From Salarias fasciatus (taxonomy: Eukaryota; Chordata; Actinopteri; Blenniiformes; Blenniidae), in NCBI RefSeq assembly GCF_902148845.1, contig NC_043763.1, positions 22,513,954 to 22,577,953 of the forward strand: DNA of 64,000 bases, read 5' to 3'. The notes under the pieces are model-generated. The model was not told the DNA's origin, did no database searches, and saw only the letters and a program-made list of their open reading frames with translations. Shown in pieces: positions 1 through 11,720 of this stretch. Positions within the stretch are counted from its first letter, which is position 1. Every line of letters starts with the position of its first letter. Both the position numbers and the translations under genes were made by a program.

Positions 1-996
1 TTAATTTTGAGATTCTACGAGACCTACCTTGGAGTTAAGGATAATCCAGAATGCTTGTTAAATAGTTTGTTTTGCTGTTATTTTATTAATAAAAAATCTT
101 GTATATTACTTTGGGAGTAATTGTATTAAGTTTCTATCACAGATAATATTTACAAAGGCTGTCAGAAAGAAATCAAGAAAATTCATTTGAATGCATTTAT
201 TAACAAGGTCACACATGCAAAATGTTAAACATTTCTAATGCAGGGCGCATTACTTACAGTTATAAAGGGAGTTGTTATGGATCATTGACCTAAATTATTA
301 CAAAATTATTGCGGAGAGAGAAAAAAAAAACAAAACAGCGCTCCACGCGTGTGCGCTCTCTCTCTCCGTCGGACGGTCCAAAGAAGCGTTGCGCAAGCCC
401 CGAGCACCCTCCCGATGGTCCGAAACCCCCCCCAAACTTTTTTCCTGCAGGAAACACTGCACTTCCAGCTTTCTTCTACCCTCTTGCGCAGTGCTGCCCC
501 CTGTGGTCCAAGGACGTAACTGTCTTTAAGGGTTGTCCCATTTCCAACAGGACTTACATTCCTTAACACTTGTTTTGAGGAGGCACTTAATTTGAGATTG
601 AGGATCAAGGTTGAGGAGTGAGGATTAAGCAGAGAATTGGGATTGGGCCAGAGTATCCATTGATAATCCTTTAGGAGTGTAGCATAATTGCACTACCGCG
701 AGTGCGCAGCGTTTCCATCTGTCTCTGTTCTGAGCTGAAAAGAAATCTCGACAGCTCCAGGTATCTTTGACCAATCAGAGGAGCCCAAGAGGCTCTAACC
801 ATGATTGGTCGAGGGGCGTTCGTCGCGCGTTCTTGTGGGAGGGGCTTAACTTGCGTGAGGGCGTGATGTCAGAGAGAACAGGACAGGATTGGCTGTGTTG
901 GGTTTCAAATTGCCATCTTAGATGGGTCAAATCACCATCTTGCTTAGGTAACCCTAAGCAAGATGGCGGAGATGCAGAATCCTGCCTACAGCACCT
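1..996. mobile_element. TTAA-target DNA transposon in cofilin copy A intron 3 (right part)
   Basis: This is the right part of the element seen whole at 12932-14646 and 29103-30824. It ends in the inverse of AGGTGCTGTAGGCAGGAT and is followed by TTAA at 997-1000. Its left end is outside the window. No transposase frame is recognisable, so it is non-autonomous. TTAA duplication fits the piggyBac/Kolobok type; the exact family is not resolved. Confidence 0.8.
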
Positions 997-2259
997 TTAA
1001 CAGTACAGTCACAACATGTGGAACCGGTTCAGGAACTGTTGAGGGTCAGTGGGACAGAAAGATGAATATGTTCGAATCAGAATAATCGGTGTTCAAATGG
1101 TGTTTTGTAGAATTAGAATCAGAACTTTCTTGGAACCAGAATCTCATTCACAATTGAGTATATTTGTTACATCTTGATTGAAACCAGTGGATTTCTCCAC
1201 TGAACACTCGGTTTAACAGAATCAGCACTAGAGCTCACATTTCTTTTTCTTTTTTAATTTTCTATACTTTAAGTATAGAAGTATAAAGTTCTCATTTCAG
1301 TCAAATCGGAATTATTTAGCAGTCATCACAGGGTGAGAGTTGCCACTGGTCGCAGTAGACTGTGGATATCGGAGTCCTGCAGTTACTAAACAAAAGCTAC
1401 AGGACTGTCCTGTATGTATGTCTAAATTTACCAAAACATCACAAGACAGTTAAAACATCTATACAACTATGCAACTAAATCAGTAAAGTAAAAAAAATAC
1501 AATGCGATGCAAACAGCAGAGAATGCTATCAAGGTTTTGAATGCTTCCCCTCCTTGATGAACTTGTTTTTTTTATTATTTTAATATCTTCACTAAGTTCT
1601 GGCTGTGGCCTCAGGCAATTCAAATCAGAGGTGTGGCTGAATTTTGGTATTCAGAAAATGGTGAGAAAATCCAACAAGACCTAAACAAGCTGGAAATACT
1701 GCAATTGGTCTTTGATTGCTTCTTGAAAAGATTTTCTCCATAGTTTGTCGGATTTGTTTCTAAATCCAGTAAAATTATTTAATTTTGGTTGACAGAAAAT
1801 TCATTTCAAGTCGTGCTTTTACAAAGAAACGTAAATGTGCCTTATGGTCAGTTACTGCACCTACCTTAAGAATAAATAGGAAAAAGTTACATTTGCTACA
1901 GCATAGAAAATCACAAAATGCATTATTGGATTCAACAAATAACAGAGTTAAGTCAATTTGTCTAGAAATTATTTTTGGGGAAAAAAAACCTATCGTGGTC
2001 ATATGTTGAGACTTGTGTCCGATCCTGCCCTCTGTGAACTGTTGCATCCTGAGTGTCTACCTTGAATTATATCCACGTAACTGTGGGATAAATTATCTGT
2101 TTTATTAGAACACACCCCCCCCCCTCCCCACCCTCTGACGAAACCACTCACTCACCATCTTTCCAGCCAGTGTTTTGTCTGAGCAACCTTACTTTCTCAG
2201 TACAACCAATGTTGGAACCATCCTGAGAAACTGAGTAGAGCTGTGTTTTTCGTTTGCAG

Positions 2260-2375
2260 GAATCAGACAAGTTTGGCAGGTGAACGGAAGGGACGAACTC
2301 GATTGCAGTTCGGTGGCGGACAAGCTGCGCGGACATGGATCATGTTTGAAAACCCTGGAGGGCAGAAAGCTGTGA
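2260..2375 (+). CDS. cfl2: Cofilin-like copy A, exon 4 only (gene starts outside window)
   Basis: This is the last coding exon of an ADF/cofilin, the actin-severing protein family. It follows a TTTGCAG acceptor and begins in phase to complete a glycine codon. It encodes 37 residues ending LKTLEGRKL and a stop. The human CFL2 tail ends in SLEGKPL, so the C-terminus is shifted here. It is identical in protein to exon 4 of copy C. Positions 1001-2259 are the end of intron 3, with no gene seen. Exons 1-3 must lie to the left of the window. The usual poly(A) signal present after copy D is missing after this copy. Confidence 0.85.
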
Positions 2376-3303
2376 TGTCACGGCGGCGAGCAGAGCCCAG
2401 CCAACCGCCGTGCCATTCAGACCGACGCATCCCCCCCCCATCCCCACTTGTTCTGTCAGCCCCCCTCCCCTCCCCATAGCCCATTCTTTTTTTTTCTGTT
2501 CTGCTTTGTTAAATACAGGGATCTCATTAATATACGCTATGCAAACCCTAACCCAGTCTGTTACCACATGACTTAGGGTCATCTCTCTTTCTGAATTTTG
2601 GCCAAAAAAAAGTCAGTGTGACAAAAGCAGCGCCCCCCCTCCCCATGAGGGAGGAGACCATTGGTGTGAAGCTCCGCCTCCCACCACCCACGGGTCATTC
2701 CACCGAGCTTTTTTTCCACGTGACTTTTATTGTTGTAAGCTGTTTTCGACTATGCATCCGCAGCGCAGCGCTTTGTGTTCTCACACTACATTCTGCCTGC
2801 CCGCCCTCACTCTGGCCGTTTTGGCGTCGCCTTACTTCCATTTTGAATGTAACCGAGTTGGGGTGCATTTCTTATTTTTGGAAAGAAACATTACAGGACG
2901 CAGATTTCACCCCGCGTTGAGACGGCCCCACAACAACAACGACAAAACGAACGGACAGAAAGAGGACATCTGGAGCCTTAAAGCAGAATTTTGTTTTCTG
3001 AGATCACAGGAAACCACTTTGGGAGTGATGATGCTTAGAAAAGGTTTTGCTTAATGAGCTGATGATGTCACGTGATGTCACATCTTCTCTTGGCTGTCTG
3101 ACCAATCGGCTGAGACCAGCTGATCCAAAACTCAAAACGCCTTCACTGCTGAGGCACGAAGTCTGCTTTTCAGTGTGTGAGAATAAAGCAAAAAACAGAA
3201 TTGATTTGATTCCACTTCACTGCGAAAGCGAGAGGATGTGTGCACAATGATGGAAACATGGCTGCGTTAACTCCTCCCTGTTGTTTTCTGTCTCCCCCTA
3301 CAG
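2376..3303 (+). other. Cofilin A 3' UTR and unit junction into BAZ1A intron
   Basis: Positions 2376-3021 match the 3' UTR of copy D almost base for base. From about 3022 the sequence is instead the intron that precedes the BAZ1A exon, so the duplication junction is at 3021/3022. An AATAAA at 3182-3187 lies in the former intron and is a candidate replacement poly(A) signal. The same junction recurs near 16667 and 32868, with AATAAA at 16827-16832 and 33029-33034. No other gene is seen. Confidence 0.8.
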
Positions 3304-3440
3304 CCGAGTTTGTGTCTGACGTGGAGCTGATGTTCTCAAACTGTATTCAGTATAATCCCCGTCACACCAACGAGGCGCTTGGCAGGCTTGGCCTATCAGA
3401 GCGCGACTCTGCCCCGCCCGCAAAACGCTCACGGCCCTGA
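3304..3440 (+). pseudogene. baz1a: BAZ1A last-exon fragment (spacer A/B)
   Basis: After a CCCTACAG acceptor the frame reads AEFVSDVELMFSNCIQYNPR and ends PPAKRSRP then stop. Human BAZ1A, the ACF1 chromatin-remodelling subunit, has SEFIDDIELMFSNCFEYNPR and ends PPAAKKSRI, so the match covers the end of the C-terminal bromodomain and the protein tail. About 17 residues of the last bromodomain helix are missing in frame between NEA and GRLGL. No earlier BAZ1A exons are present in the unit. It is therefore an orphan exon carried along by the duplication; a use as a terminal exon spliced to something upstream cannot be excluded. Confidence 0.8.
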
Positions 3441-5514
3441 TTAAAATGCAGACGTCCTGAAACGTAGGAGATGCTTCCTGTCCAAGAGCGCTGCCCCTTT
3501 TCGTGTTGGACTTGTGAGGACGCAAACACATTCCAGTAGAAACCAGCAGGATCAAGCTGAAAACCACAGCACACTTCGCTCAGGGAAATCAGAGCAGCTG
3601 CAAGCATAGCCCGAGAGGGCCAAAACTCCACTTTGTCGAGGAAATGCGATGTTTCCATTTACATTACATCCACAAACCCACGAGTCATTTTGTTTGACAC
3701 AGGAACGAGAAGTGATTTAATGACCTACAGAGCTGTTCAAAAACAGCTGGCAGATGTTTGTTTTCAGTGGAAAGTTCAGAAGTTAAGTCTTTCTCACTTT
3801 CAGACATCAAATTTCAATTTCATTCACACTAGAAAGTACTTTTGTTTGCGGTTATTAAATTTTGGGGACTCTCAGGCATCCGTCACTCATCAACTGTGAA
3901 CCATATAGGGCAGCTCCTTCCCCTTCATGTGACCACGCCTCCTTATACTCAGGCCCCTCCCATTAGACACAGGCCCCACCCCCTGATGAAAGGCTTCTTT
4001 GATGAGGGTTGTCTGAATGAATATATCCAAAGAGAAAATGACCCCGGATCTTGAATTTCCAAATGTTGATCAAATTGAAAGGAGAAGTTGAGTGACCTAA
4101 AAAATCAGAGGCAATTTTGAACAAAGGATGAAACATTCACACACAGCAGGAAGTGAGTCACTGAGAGTTCTGTTCCCTTTATCTTTCACTGAAAAGTTGA
4201 ACTAACCCTTTAAAAGCCCGAGCTGCTGCATGGCCTCACTGGATTTGTAGTAATTCTATATTTTTTTTCAGTTCCTGCTGTAGTTGGTTTTGCTGCGTTC
4301 TTCTGTTCTGATGACTGTGTGTGTGCGTTTGTGTGTGTTGTTGAATGGAGGTTGATGTCGACACAACACTGGAGCCCCCAACTACGGTGAGAGGGGTCCA
4401 GCTGCAGACCTCCACTCTCAGGACCCTTCCCTGCAGACAGCTCACCTCCACTCTCAGGACCGGAAGTTGATGCGAAGCCTTTCAAAATAAAAGCGAGAAT
4501 ATCGGAATCGTGTATTTGTACTTCCCCATGAAAATACGGTTTATTTCTTGTGGTTTTATTTTTTGTTTGTAATGTAAATATGATTTAAAAGCAAGTAAAC
4601 TAATAGTCCTGGTTGCAGACTTCCACTCTCAGGACCCTTCTCCGCAGACAGCTTACCTCCACTCTTAGGACCGGAAGTTGATAGAAAATCTTTCAAGAAA
4701 AAAAAAAAGCGAGAATATCGGAATCGCCTATTTTTCATTCCCCACGAAGATTACGGTTTATTTTGGTGGTTTTAATTTTATGTATGTAATGTAGTATGAT
4801 TTAAAAAAGAATGTGCAACACAATCTGGTTGCAGACCTCCACTCTCAGGACCCTTCCCTGCAAACATCTCACCTCCACTCTCATGACCGGAAGTTAATAG
4901 AAATATGAAAAGGCATGACTATGATCATGAGTACTGTCATGATCCCCTTAAAACAGTATCTGCGTTAGTTTACTGCAGATAGTATTTTGATGTAATTGAC
5001 TATATGGACAGCTGTTAGACTGCATTACATACTTTTTGAAACATACATCTGTGTAAATGAAAAAACTCTTCTACACTGAAACCTATTTGAGTTGTCTTTG
5101 CTTCAATAGCATTATTGTAAATGTACAGTTTCCTGCAGTGTTGCAGCTTTTAACATTGTTTTAATTCAACTAATTTCATATAGGCATATGTTTATTACGT
5201 ATATATATTTGTATAGCGTTTACAATTCTTACACCTCATAATTCATCTAATAAGTCCTCCATATTGTTGTGCTGTTCTTACCTTGTGTTGTTGGACCACA
5301 TGGATTTGTCACTGGAGGATGTGAGGACTGATTAAGTTGTGTATTCAATTCACTGGATTACTGAATATCTAGTTGTATGATCTAGATTGCCTATAATCCC
5401 TGTTCAGGAGAAAACGAGACACAAAACAACTGCCAATTGTTTTATTTTTCTTTGCGCTCACAGTATGCTAGTACCCTCCTTTGTCCATGATCTCTTCACA
5501 AAAGACACACTATC
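3441..5514. other. Spacer without recognised gene (A/B); same at 17111-19114 and 33289-35226
   Basis: This is former BAZ1A 3' region and unknown sequence. It holds a 213-bp minisatellite (4404-4904) and otherwise AT-rich sequence with no convincing reading frame. Copies in the other spacers differ by deletions next to the BAZ1A piece: a deletion of about 60-70 bp at 17040 and one of about 180 bp at 33300. Confidence 0.6.
4404..4904. repeat. Minisatellite, unit about 213 bp, 2.4 copies (spacer A/B)
   Basis: Units begin at 4404, 4614 and 4831, each opening with a CTCCACTCTCAGGACC motif that recurs within the unit, followed by GCGAGAATATCGGAATC and an AT-rich tail. The third unit is partial. 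The same array is at 18003-18500 and 34087-34610. Confidence 0.8.
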
Positions 5515-6981
5515 TCAAATGTTGTTTAACAAAACTTAAAAAAGCTCCAGAATCACTTCTCTTTCTCTTCACCAAAATCCAGGGTGGCGTGAAAGAGGTT
5601 TTCCAGCTGTTGCACAGCCTCCTCAGTGCTGATGTGTCGTCCATGCTCAACCGTCAGGCACCTCCACCCTGGCTGCTTGACAGCTGTGGGTTCATCTCCA
5701 CCCATTCTGCTGCTTTCTTGCAGTGCTCCACAACTCGGGCCACCACACTGGTCTAAAGAAATTAGAAGCGTCAAGTTTTTGTCAAGACATGAAAGGTCAA
5801 CTCACAAAATGTAACAACATGGAAGTGGAGGTCAGGCCCACCTCTTCTTCAGTTGTCTCCATCCCCTGCCACAACTGGAGCAGCTGTTTGTTGACAACTT
5901 TTCTTCCTCTCTTCAGCCTTAAGCGACACTAAGGAACTTGTCAACCTTAATAAAACATTTTAATATCTTTTGTGATGACACATCGAATTACACGGGTTGA
6001 ATGGCCCCTCTGTCACGGGCTGAGGGCGTCAGTATTGCTTTCACTTGACTAAGAAACTGTGAGGAGGGTGGTAGGAACCCTGCACACGGCATGCGTCACA
6101 TTATGATATAATATTTGTTTAGCCACCATTAGATTCATTACCTCGTCGCTATCCGTCCTTCACACAGCCACTGGAAACAAATGTAGGCGAGTTCAGTCTG
6201 ACAGCATGCCACCTTGAGCAGCATTTTACGACGTCACGCACTAGTCCTCATGGGAACTGTAGTATTCCTTTAGGCAAAACACTACCGCTTTTGTCCACTG
6301 GCGCCGCCAAAATCAACGGAAACTGAAAGTTCCTTAGTGTTACTTTAAAAGGCTGTACTGCATTAAATAAAAGCATAGCTCACAAAATCAGTTAATGAAT
6401 CATGTCCAGGGATGGGAAACCTGACATAACATTGACTAAAAACAACAAATAAATATTGAGACAAAAGGAAAGCAGACTGACCTCTGTCATGTCATCCAAT
6501 TTTCCCTTCAGGCGAAAAAACTGTGGCACCTCACCTGCCAGAAGAGATTTCAACTTGAGTGTTAATGAGCAAGCATCTTGCCATGGCTAAAACATAGGGT
6601 AAAAACAATTAAAATTACACGTGCTGCCCTGAAATAGTCATGCTGGCAATAAGTAAGAGAATGGGAAGACAACAGGACAGATGATGACATTTCAATGCGC
6701 AAATCATCATCATATCAGTTCAATCACATTATGACATCCTACCTTCCAAGATCAAAGTGTTTCCATGAGCAGGACACACCACCATTTTCAATGGTTCGCA
6801 TTTGTTTGCCTACAAAAAAATTCAGACATATTATTCCATAGAAATCAAACAATCAATTAGGTTTACTTTCTGAATAAGCAGTGAACAGTGTGTACAACAC
6901 ACTGAAAAATATAGTATGCTTACCTTTAAAGCGAACCCCGATAAAAATGTCTATTAGCTCTACAAATGTGGTCGCTGATGT
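5515..6981 (-). pseudogene. Unknown multi-exon gene, copy in spacer A/B
   Basis: This is the A/B copy of the minus-strand gene best seen at 35227-36697. Exon a is 6924-6981 and encodes TSATTFVELIDIFIGVRFK. Exon b, just after it on the minus strand, is 67 nt and open here, unlike in the other two copies; it has CSWKHFDLG. Exon c and the last exon carry length changes that break the frame in this copy, and a 422-bp TTAA element sits next to one splice acceptor. I do not recognise the family. It may be a decayed host or transposon-derived gene, or may be intact with sequencing errors. Confidence 0.5.
5923..6344. mobile_element. Short TTAA-target MITE (spacer A/B)
   Basis: The insert is about 422 bp with terminal inverted repeats close to AGYRACACTAAGGAAC and TTAA on both sides (5919-5922 and 6345-6348). 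The same element is at 35637-36060. The empty site, with a single TTAA, is at 19521-19524 in spacer B/C. It has no coding potential. Confidence 0.9.
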
Positions 6982-7089
6982 CTACCTTAAATAACGCTGT
7001 AAGAAAAGTATAACATAATGCTAAGTTAGAAAATGCACTCGTTTATAGGATTATTGCTTACATGGTGGCGGCCATGTTGTGGCCGGCAA

Positions 7090-7113
7090 TGCATTCTGGG
7101 AGTGATGACGTCA
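7090..7113. promoter_or_regulatory. Candidate bidirectional promoter core: ZNF143-like and CRE motifs (A/B)
   Basis: TGCATTCTGGGAGT, the reverse of the ZNF143/THAP11 core ACTCCCAGAATGCA, is followed by a full CRE, TGACGTCA (7106-7113). It sits between the minus-strand unknown gene and the THAP-like exon on +. The same pair is at 20273-20296 and 36811-36834. The role is inferred from motifs and position. Confidence 0.5.
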
Positions 7114-7189
7114 GGTAGTTTGTCTGTTACCGAGCAAAGGCCACAAATTACTCACAAAGTACTTCTCTCGTCAGCTACAACTGAACAAA

Positions 7190-7362
7190 ATGCCACATTG
7201 CGTCACTTTTGGATGTAATTTTGAAAACAAGGGAATTAAAAAGAAGTGTGGTGAGCATCCCACAGCTTTCCTAAGGAGAGAAAATTAAGAAAAGAGGGGA
7301 AGATGCCTGTGGGAGAGTTCAGCTCCCCATACCTGTGCTCAGAAATCACTTTAACTGCATAA
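7190..7362 (+). pseudogene. THAP-type zinc finger exon, degenerate (A/B)
   Basis: ATG opens MPHCVTFGCNFENKG, with the C-x4-C start of a THAP DNA-binding finger, and continues with a HSFP and EW pattern typical of the family. The closing C-x2-HF motif is out of frame in all copies, and this copy carries another one-base gain. No downstream exons were identified. It could be the remains of a THAP transposase (Kolobok or P type) or of a host THAP gene. Confidence 0.5.
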
Positions 7363-7555
7363 AAATATATATTCTAACATTAATTCACAGAACAACTGTT
7401 ACTAATTTCAGATTGTTAATACAATTAAAGGTTAAAAAATAAGTCATTTAAAAGAGGCCGCAGATCTGCTGAGGCAGTGAATCAAACCCGCCTCTGACAG
7501 AAAGTTGTTGCATCTGAGATTATTGATGAGAGAGTAAGCAAAGGGCGAATCAAAC

Positions 7556-7726
7556 ATGTCTAAAAACAGTTAAATTTACTGTCATTTTTTAAAAAGAAGG
7601 AAGGGGAACGCGATGATGACTCAAAACAGTCCGAATAACACCAGCAAGTGACGCTCAGCTGAAACAGGGAGGAGGAGGGAGAAGCCGGACATGCGTGATG
7701 TGGAGTGTTCTGGACTGTTAAATATG
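7556..7726 (+). pseudogene. Short exon with SFFKKK N-terminus (A/B)
   Basis: This is the A/B copy of the 58-residue exon seen open at 37275-37448. It opens MSK and ends in a GTAAG donor, but has base losses relative to the C/D copy. See the C/D copy for the description. Confidence 0.4.
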
Positions 7727-7875
7727 GTAAGAACACTGTCTGTTATTAGGCCGCCGTGCAGATTTTAAATGATAACAGAAGATTTGTGTGTGCTCTCCCG
7801 GCCGTGTGCCTGGCCACTCTCCGTATGTCATATATGTGCTCCCGCTCCGCAAAGACCGAAGTATGGACCGCACCT

Positions 7876-7913
<38 letters not shown>

Positions 7914-8365
7914 CACCGCTAAATAACGTGCGCTTGCCTAGGTTTACTGCGGTCAAGCCAAGCCGGTGCTCTGACAAGTCAAGTGAGCCGACACATTATA
8001 TTAGCGGTGCGCACATATTTTACGCATTACGGTAAAAGCGAAACCGAGAGGACTGCAAAACAAACGTTGATCACAACCTTATTCATAATTAATATCATTA
8101 AAAGAAGACGCATAATAATGTTGACAAAACTAAACTGAACAACAAAGTAAAAAAAGAAAAAAAATATATTATATATATATATATAGTATATATTGCATAT
8201 TTAAAGCAAAAACAAAGAGGTGTGCTCTAAAAGAGACACTACAGTAATGTGATTCACAATTATAAAATGTAAAAGCTAAAAGAAAGAGGTGTGTCTGAAC
8301 CAAACTGTAGTACATTATGTACATGCACATTACATTATCTGCGGCATTTTTTTTTCTTTTTTTAA
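7727..8365. other. Non-coding spacer with long poly-C run (A/B)
   Basis: It holds a run of about 43 C near 7870-7912, replaced by interrupted or shorter C runs at 21051-21076 and 37599-37629, then AT-rich sequence with a TA microsatellite near 8165-8195. No gene is seen. Long C runs are hard to sequence, so their lengths are uncertain. Confidence 0.6.
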
Positions 8366-8953
8366 AGCTATAGTGCGTAACTTTTAAATGTCTATGAACG
8401 TCTGTTTTAGCCAAGCCACTACCAGTGGAGATGACAAAAATGCAGATTAAGCCGATCGGCTCCTCTAACATGTCGCGGGATTTTTCAATATATGTATTTC
8501 TTGCTTTGCGTGTCAACCGGCGACATTCCCGCGCTGGCGAGCAGGAAATGACGCATTTTACGTCACAACAAGAAGGGAGGGGGAGGACGCGCAGAGCGTC
8601 TCATAGCAGGTGCGTTCGACATGAGAAAGCCAGAGGCAGACCTTTAAGACTTTTGAGCCGCCCCGCCCAGATGTGGCCCGGCGTCACTGATACGTAGGAC
8701 CTACGTAGGGCATCGAAAACTCGCGAGACCCAAACGAGATCGGTCACAGAGGTAGCCGCGTGAGCTGCTCGAGAGCAACTCACCGCGGGTACCTGGCCCA
8801 CCTCTCTGTTTCATCCAGGCAGGGGATTGGACCCGAGCCCACTCGTCATCAGTTTGATGACAACGCGCTTTATTTGCATAAATAAACACCCAGTCCCGGC
8901 TCCAGCCCAGTGTAGAGGGGGGAGGGGGGGCCGCGGCGGCGGCGGCTACAAAG

Positions 8954-8985
<32 letters not shown>

Positions 8986-10099
8986 CGGCGGCGAAAAATA
9001 ACCAGCCCTCAACTTTAGTAGAGCTGGAGTCTCCACTTTTTTTTTTTTTTTTTTTTTTTGATTTTGAATTTTGAATAGCGCAACACTTCATATTGATTTG
9101 ATCAAGCCAGTGGAGTTTGCTGTTGTTTTTTAAGCACAAAATAGACTGAAAACTTTATTTATTAATTTTTTGGACTGAGGGGGCGAGGCAGTCTGCCCCC
9201 CTTGATGCCTGGTTGCACTTGCAGCAGCAGGCACGCTTCACATGACAGAAGCCAAACGTAACTTAAAATTATTTTGTTTTTTTAAAATTGTATTCATTTC
9301 AGTTAACTGAATATGAATTAACACAATGTGACACACAAAAGAAATTATGAATTCTTTTGTTTTTAATAAGAAAACAAAATTACCCCTCTGACAGCCAGGG
9401 GGGGCAAGGAGGCACAGGGGGGGGGGGGGGGGGGGGGCATTGCCACCCTGGACGACGGCCTGTAAACACCCCCCACAGTGGAGTCATTGAGAAACACCAA
9501 CATGGAGAAATAGGGTTGTCCGACTTGGAGGCAGACTTATAACTCCGCCCCACGGCTGCGCCGTCTGCTTCGTCTAGCTCTGTCTGCCTCTGGCTTTGCC
9601 ATCGTGAACGCACCTAGCAACAGGCTCAGCTCAGGCAGAATGAGGAAGCGGCATGGCGGATAATCCAAAGAAAAGGCCGAGAAAGAGTCCTGGAGTGGAT
9701 CCTACCACCAGAAAAAAAGCCTGGATGGTTGGGAGAAGGAAAGTGACTGACGGAGAAGGCAAACTTGTCAGGTACAAATTAGCAGGCACCTTGTCTCCCG
9801 TTTGTAATAAGCTATTTGCGTTTCTGTGGCAAAAAAAAAAAACAAAAAAAAAACAATAATTACCTCTTCGGAAGAGTCCGTCTTTTTTTCACCAGCTGTC
9901 CTTGTTCACACACAATAAAAACCGTTTCCAACGGTGATTGGCGCTGTGGAAACGCGAATCACTGTGGCAGATTGGGGGGAGAGGGGGAGGGGGGGGGAGG
10001 AGGGGGAACACCGGGGTGTACGTCATGTGGAAGCGCCGGCTTATTGTTGTAAGAACGCAGAATTCCGCTAGAGGGCGACCGAAGTTACGCACTATAGCT
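8366..10099. mobile_element. 1.7-kb TTAA-target DNA transposon (A/B)
   Basis: The ends are perfect inverted repeats, AGCTATAGTGCGTAAC, flanked by TTAA at 8362-8365 and 10100-10103. The inside has a CpG-rich left part, runs of G and T, an AT-rich middle and a short frame from 9653 opening MADNPKKRPRKSPG, with a basic stretch. No DDE transposase is recognised, so it is probably non-autonomous. TTAA and the AG start fit a piggyBac or Kolobok relative; the family is not certain. Confidence 0.8.
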
Positions 10100-10919
10100 T
10101 TAATGTTTTAATGGGGCTGTTTAGGCCACAAGGGGCCCATAGAGAATTGCTTCGCCCCCCCTGGGCTGGGACCCCTGCTCCGCCCCTGTCTGCAGTCCAA
10201 GCGTTTCTTTCATGAGAAATACAATAAATATAGGAATTCAACAGTTTGAGAAATAAAAATGTTAGAAAATTACAGAAGAGTAAAAATGTTTTATCTGAGA
10301 ACATTCCCAGTCATGCATCAAACTGCTAGTTAAAGTAAAAAAGTCGGTAAACAATTACATAATGCAATTTACCTTGAAAACACATTACAGTATGAATCAA
10401 AGCAAGTCAAATGCTACTCGTTTCATCTTTTTTGTAAATAATTCAATTTATTCCAGAAAACTGATAAACATCTGTTCCTTCCAAAACCTGTTGAAGCTAT
10501 TTTAAAGTTTTAATTATTATAAAATTTGTTTCAAAGTATTACTTTTTTCTTACAAATGTTTACTTATTATTTGGAGGGGTTTTTTTCTGGGGGGGTGGCG
10601 GCGCTTTTTTTAAGTCTCTCATTATTTATTGCGTTTACAAGTTTTGTTTAAAGCGTCAGGTGAGTGTTTCTCCCAAATGTGATTACCGTTCTCCTGTTAG
10701 ATGTTTTTTCTAAAACAAATGTATTCATTTGTATGCCTACTAAAAATAATATGCCATCATCAATTTGAACATTTGACCAGATATTGGACAGACGTTCCTC
10801 TTTCGTTAGTAATCTGTTATCCAACCGATGTTTTTGTTTGGGTTTTTTTTTTTTTTTTTTGGGGGGGGGGGGAGGTTAACTTTTTGGCGCCCAGGGACAT
10901 TTTTTTTACCTTTTAAGGT
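10100..10919. other. AT-rich spacer upstream of cofilin B
   Basis: No gene is seen. Sequence of unknown origin at 10104-10200 (CCCCCCTGGGCTGGG context) is followed by AT-rich DNA and a poly-T/poly-G run at 10840-10873. Equivalent stretches are 23265-24069 and 39815-40640. Confidence 0.5.
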
Positions 10920-11720
10920 GATGTGGTTTTTTTCCGCGCGGCTCGCAGGCGGTTGGTTCGGCTCGGCGCTCTGAAGTCTTCCGCCCCGCCCCCCGCCCCT
11001 TCTCTTTATCATCCGCCTCCCCCGGTGAAATGGCCATATTCTCCGCTCCCTGTTCACCCGACTTGGAAGACTCATCTGACGCTGAAGCAGCGCTTACAAA
11101 CCCCGGGACATCATGGTAAGGGAGCAGTCGGGGGACGACGCCGTGGGTCGACGTGAATACAGCGGTGCTGGGTGCGGCGCGCGGCGGCTCCCCCGGGGCC
11201 CGGGGGTTCGCCGCTCCGGAGGACCGTTGCTCCGCTCCGCGGCGCGGTGGCAGCGTGACGCGCGCTAGAATCGGTCCGGGTATTTCGGCTTGCCCCTTCG
11301 GACCGCAGTTCGGTGATTCGCACCTTCAAAAAAAAAAAAAAAAAATAGAAATCAGCGATTACATGAAGCAACAGCTCCATTCGTAGACATTAGTTTAGGA
11401 GTTATTCGAGTTTCGACGAAATTATCTGTGCGTGGTCCCAACTGGACCGGGCCGGGTCTTCCCCCTGGCCGTGTGGCCCGGGCCGGCCATCTTTGCCGAG
11501 TGGAGGTCTGCGGCCAGTGACCAGACCCTCGCAATCCGACGAGGCGAGCCGGGCGTGTCATCCCCGGGAAGAGGAAGGACGCCGTGGCCTCGGTATCGAG
11601 CTGCTTTGAGTCAGGAAGTCGCTGTTATGGCGCTGTTAGTCGGTGTCGTTCTGGGTGTGGGGGACGGTGACGGTGCAGCCTGGGTGGAGGCCCGCTGGTT
11701 AACGGTTCAACCTGTCAGTT
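10920..11720 (+). promoter_or_regulatory. CpG-rich promoter region of cofilin B
   Basis: The sequence is abruptly GC- and CpG-rich around the ATG-only exon 1 at 11113, unlike the AT-rich flanks. This fits the CpG-island promoter of a widely expressed gene. Equivalent regions are 24070-24880 (C) and 40640-41450 (D). No TATA box is evident. Confidence 0.6.

Noticed and set aside
4404-4904. CRISPR-like spaced repeats
   Set aside because: The repeat unit is about 213 bp, diverged, and in a vertebrate genome; it is a minisatellite.
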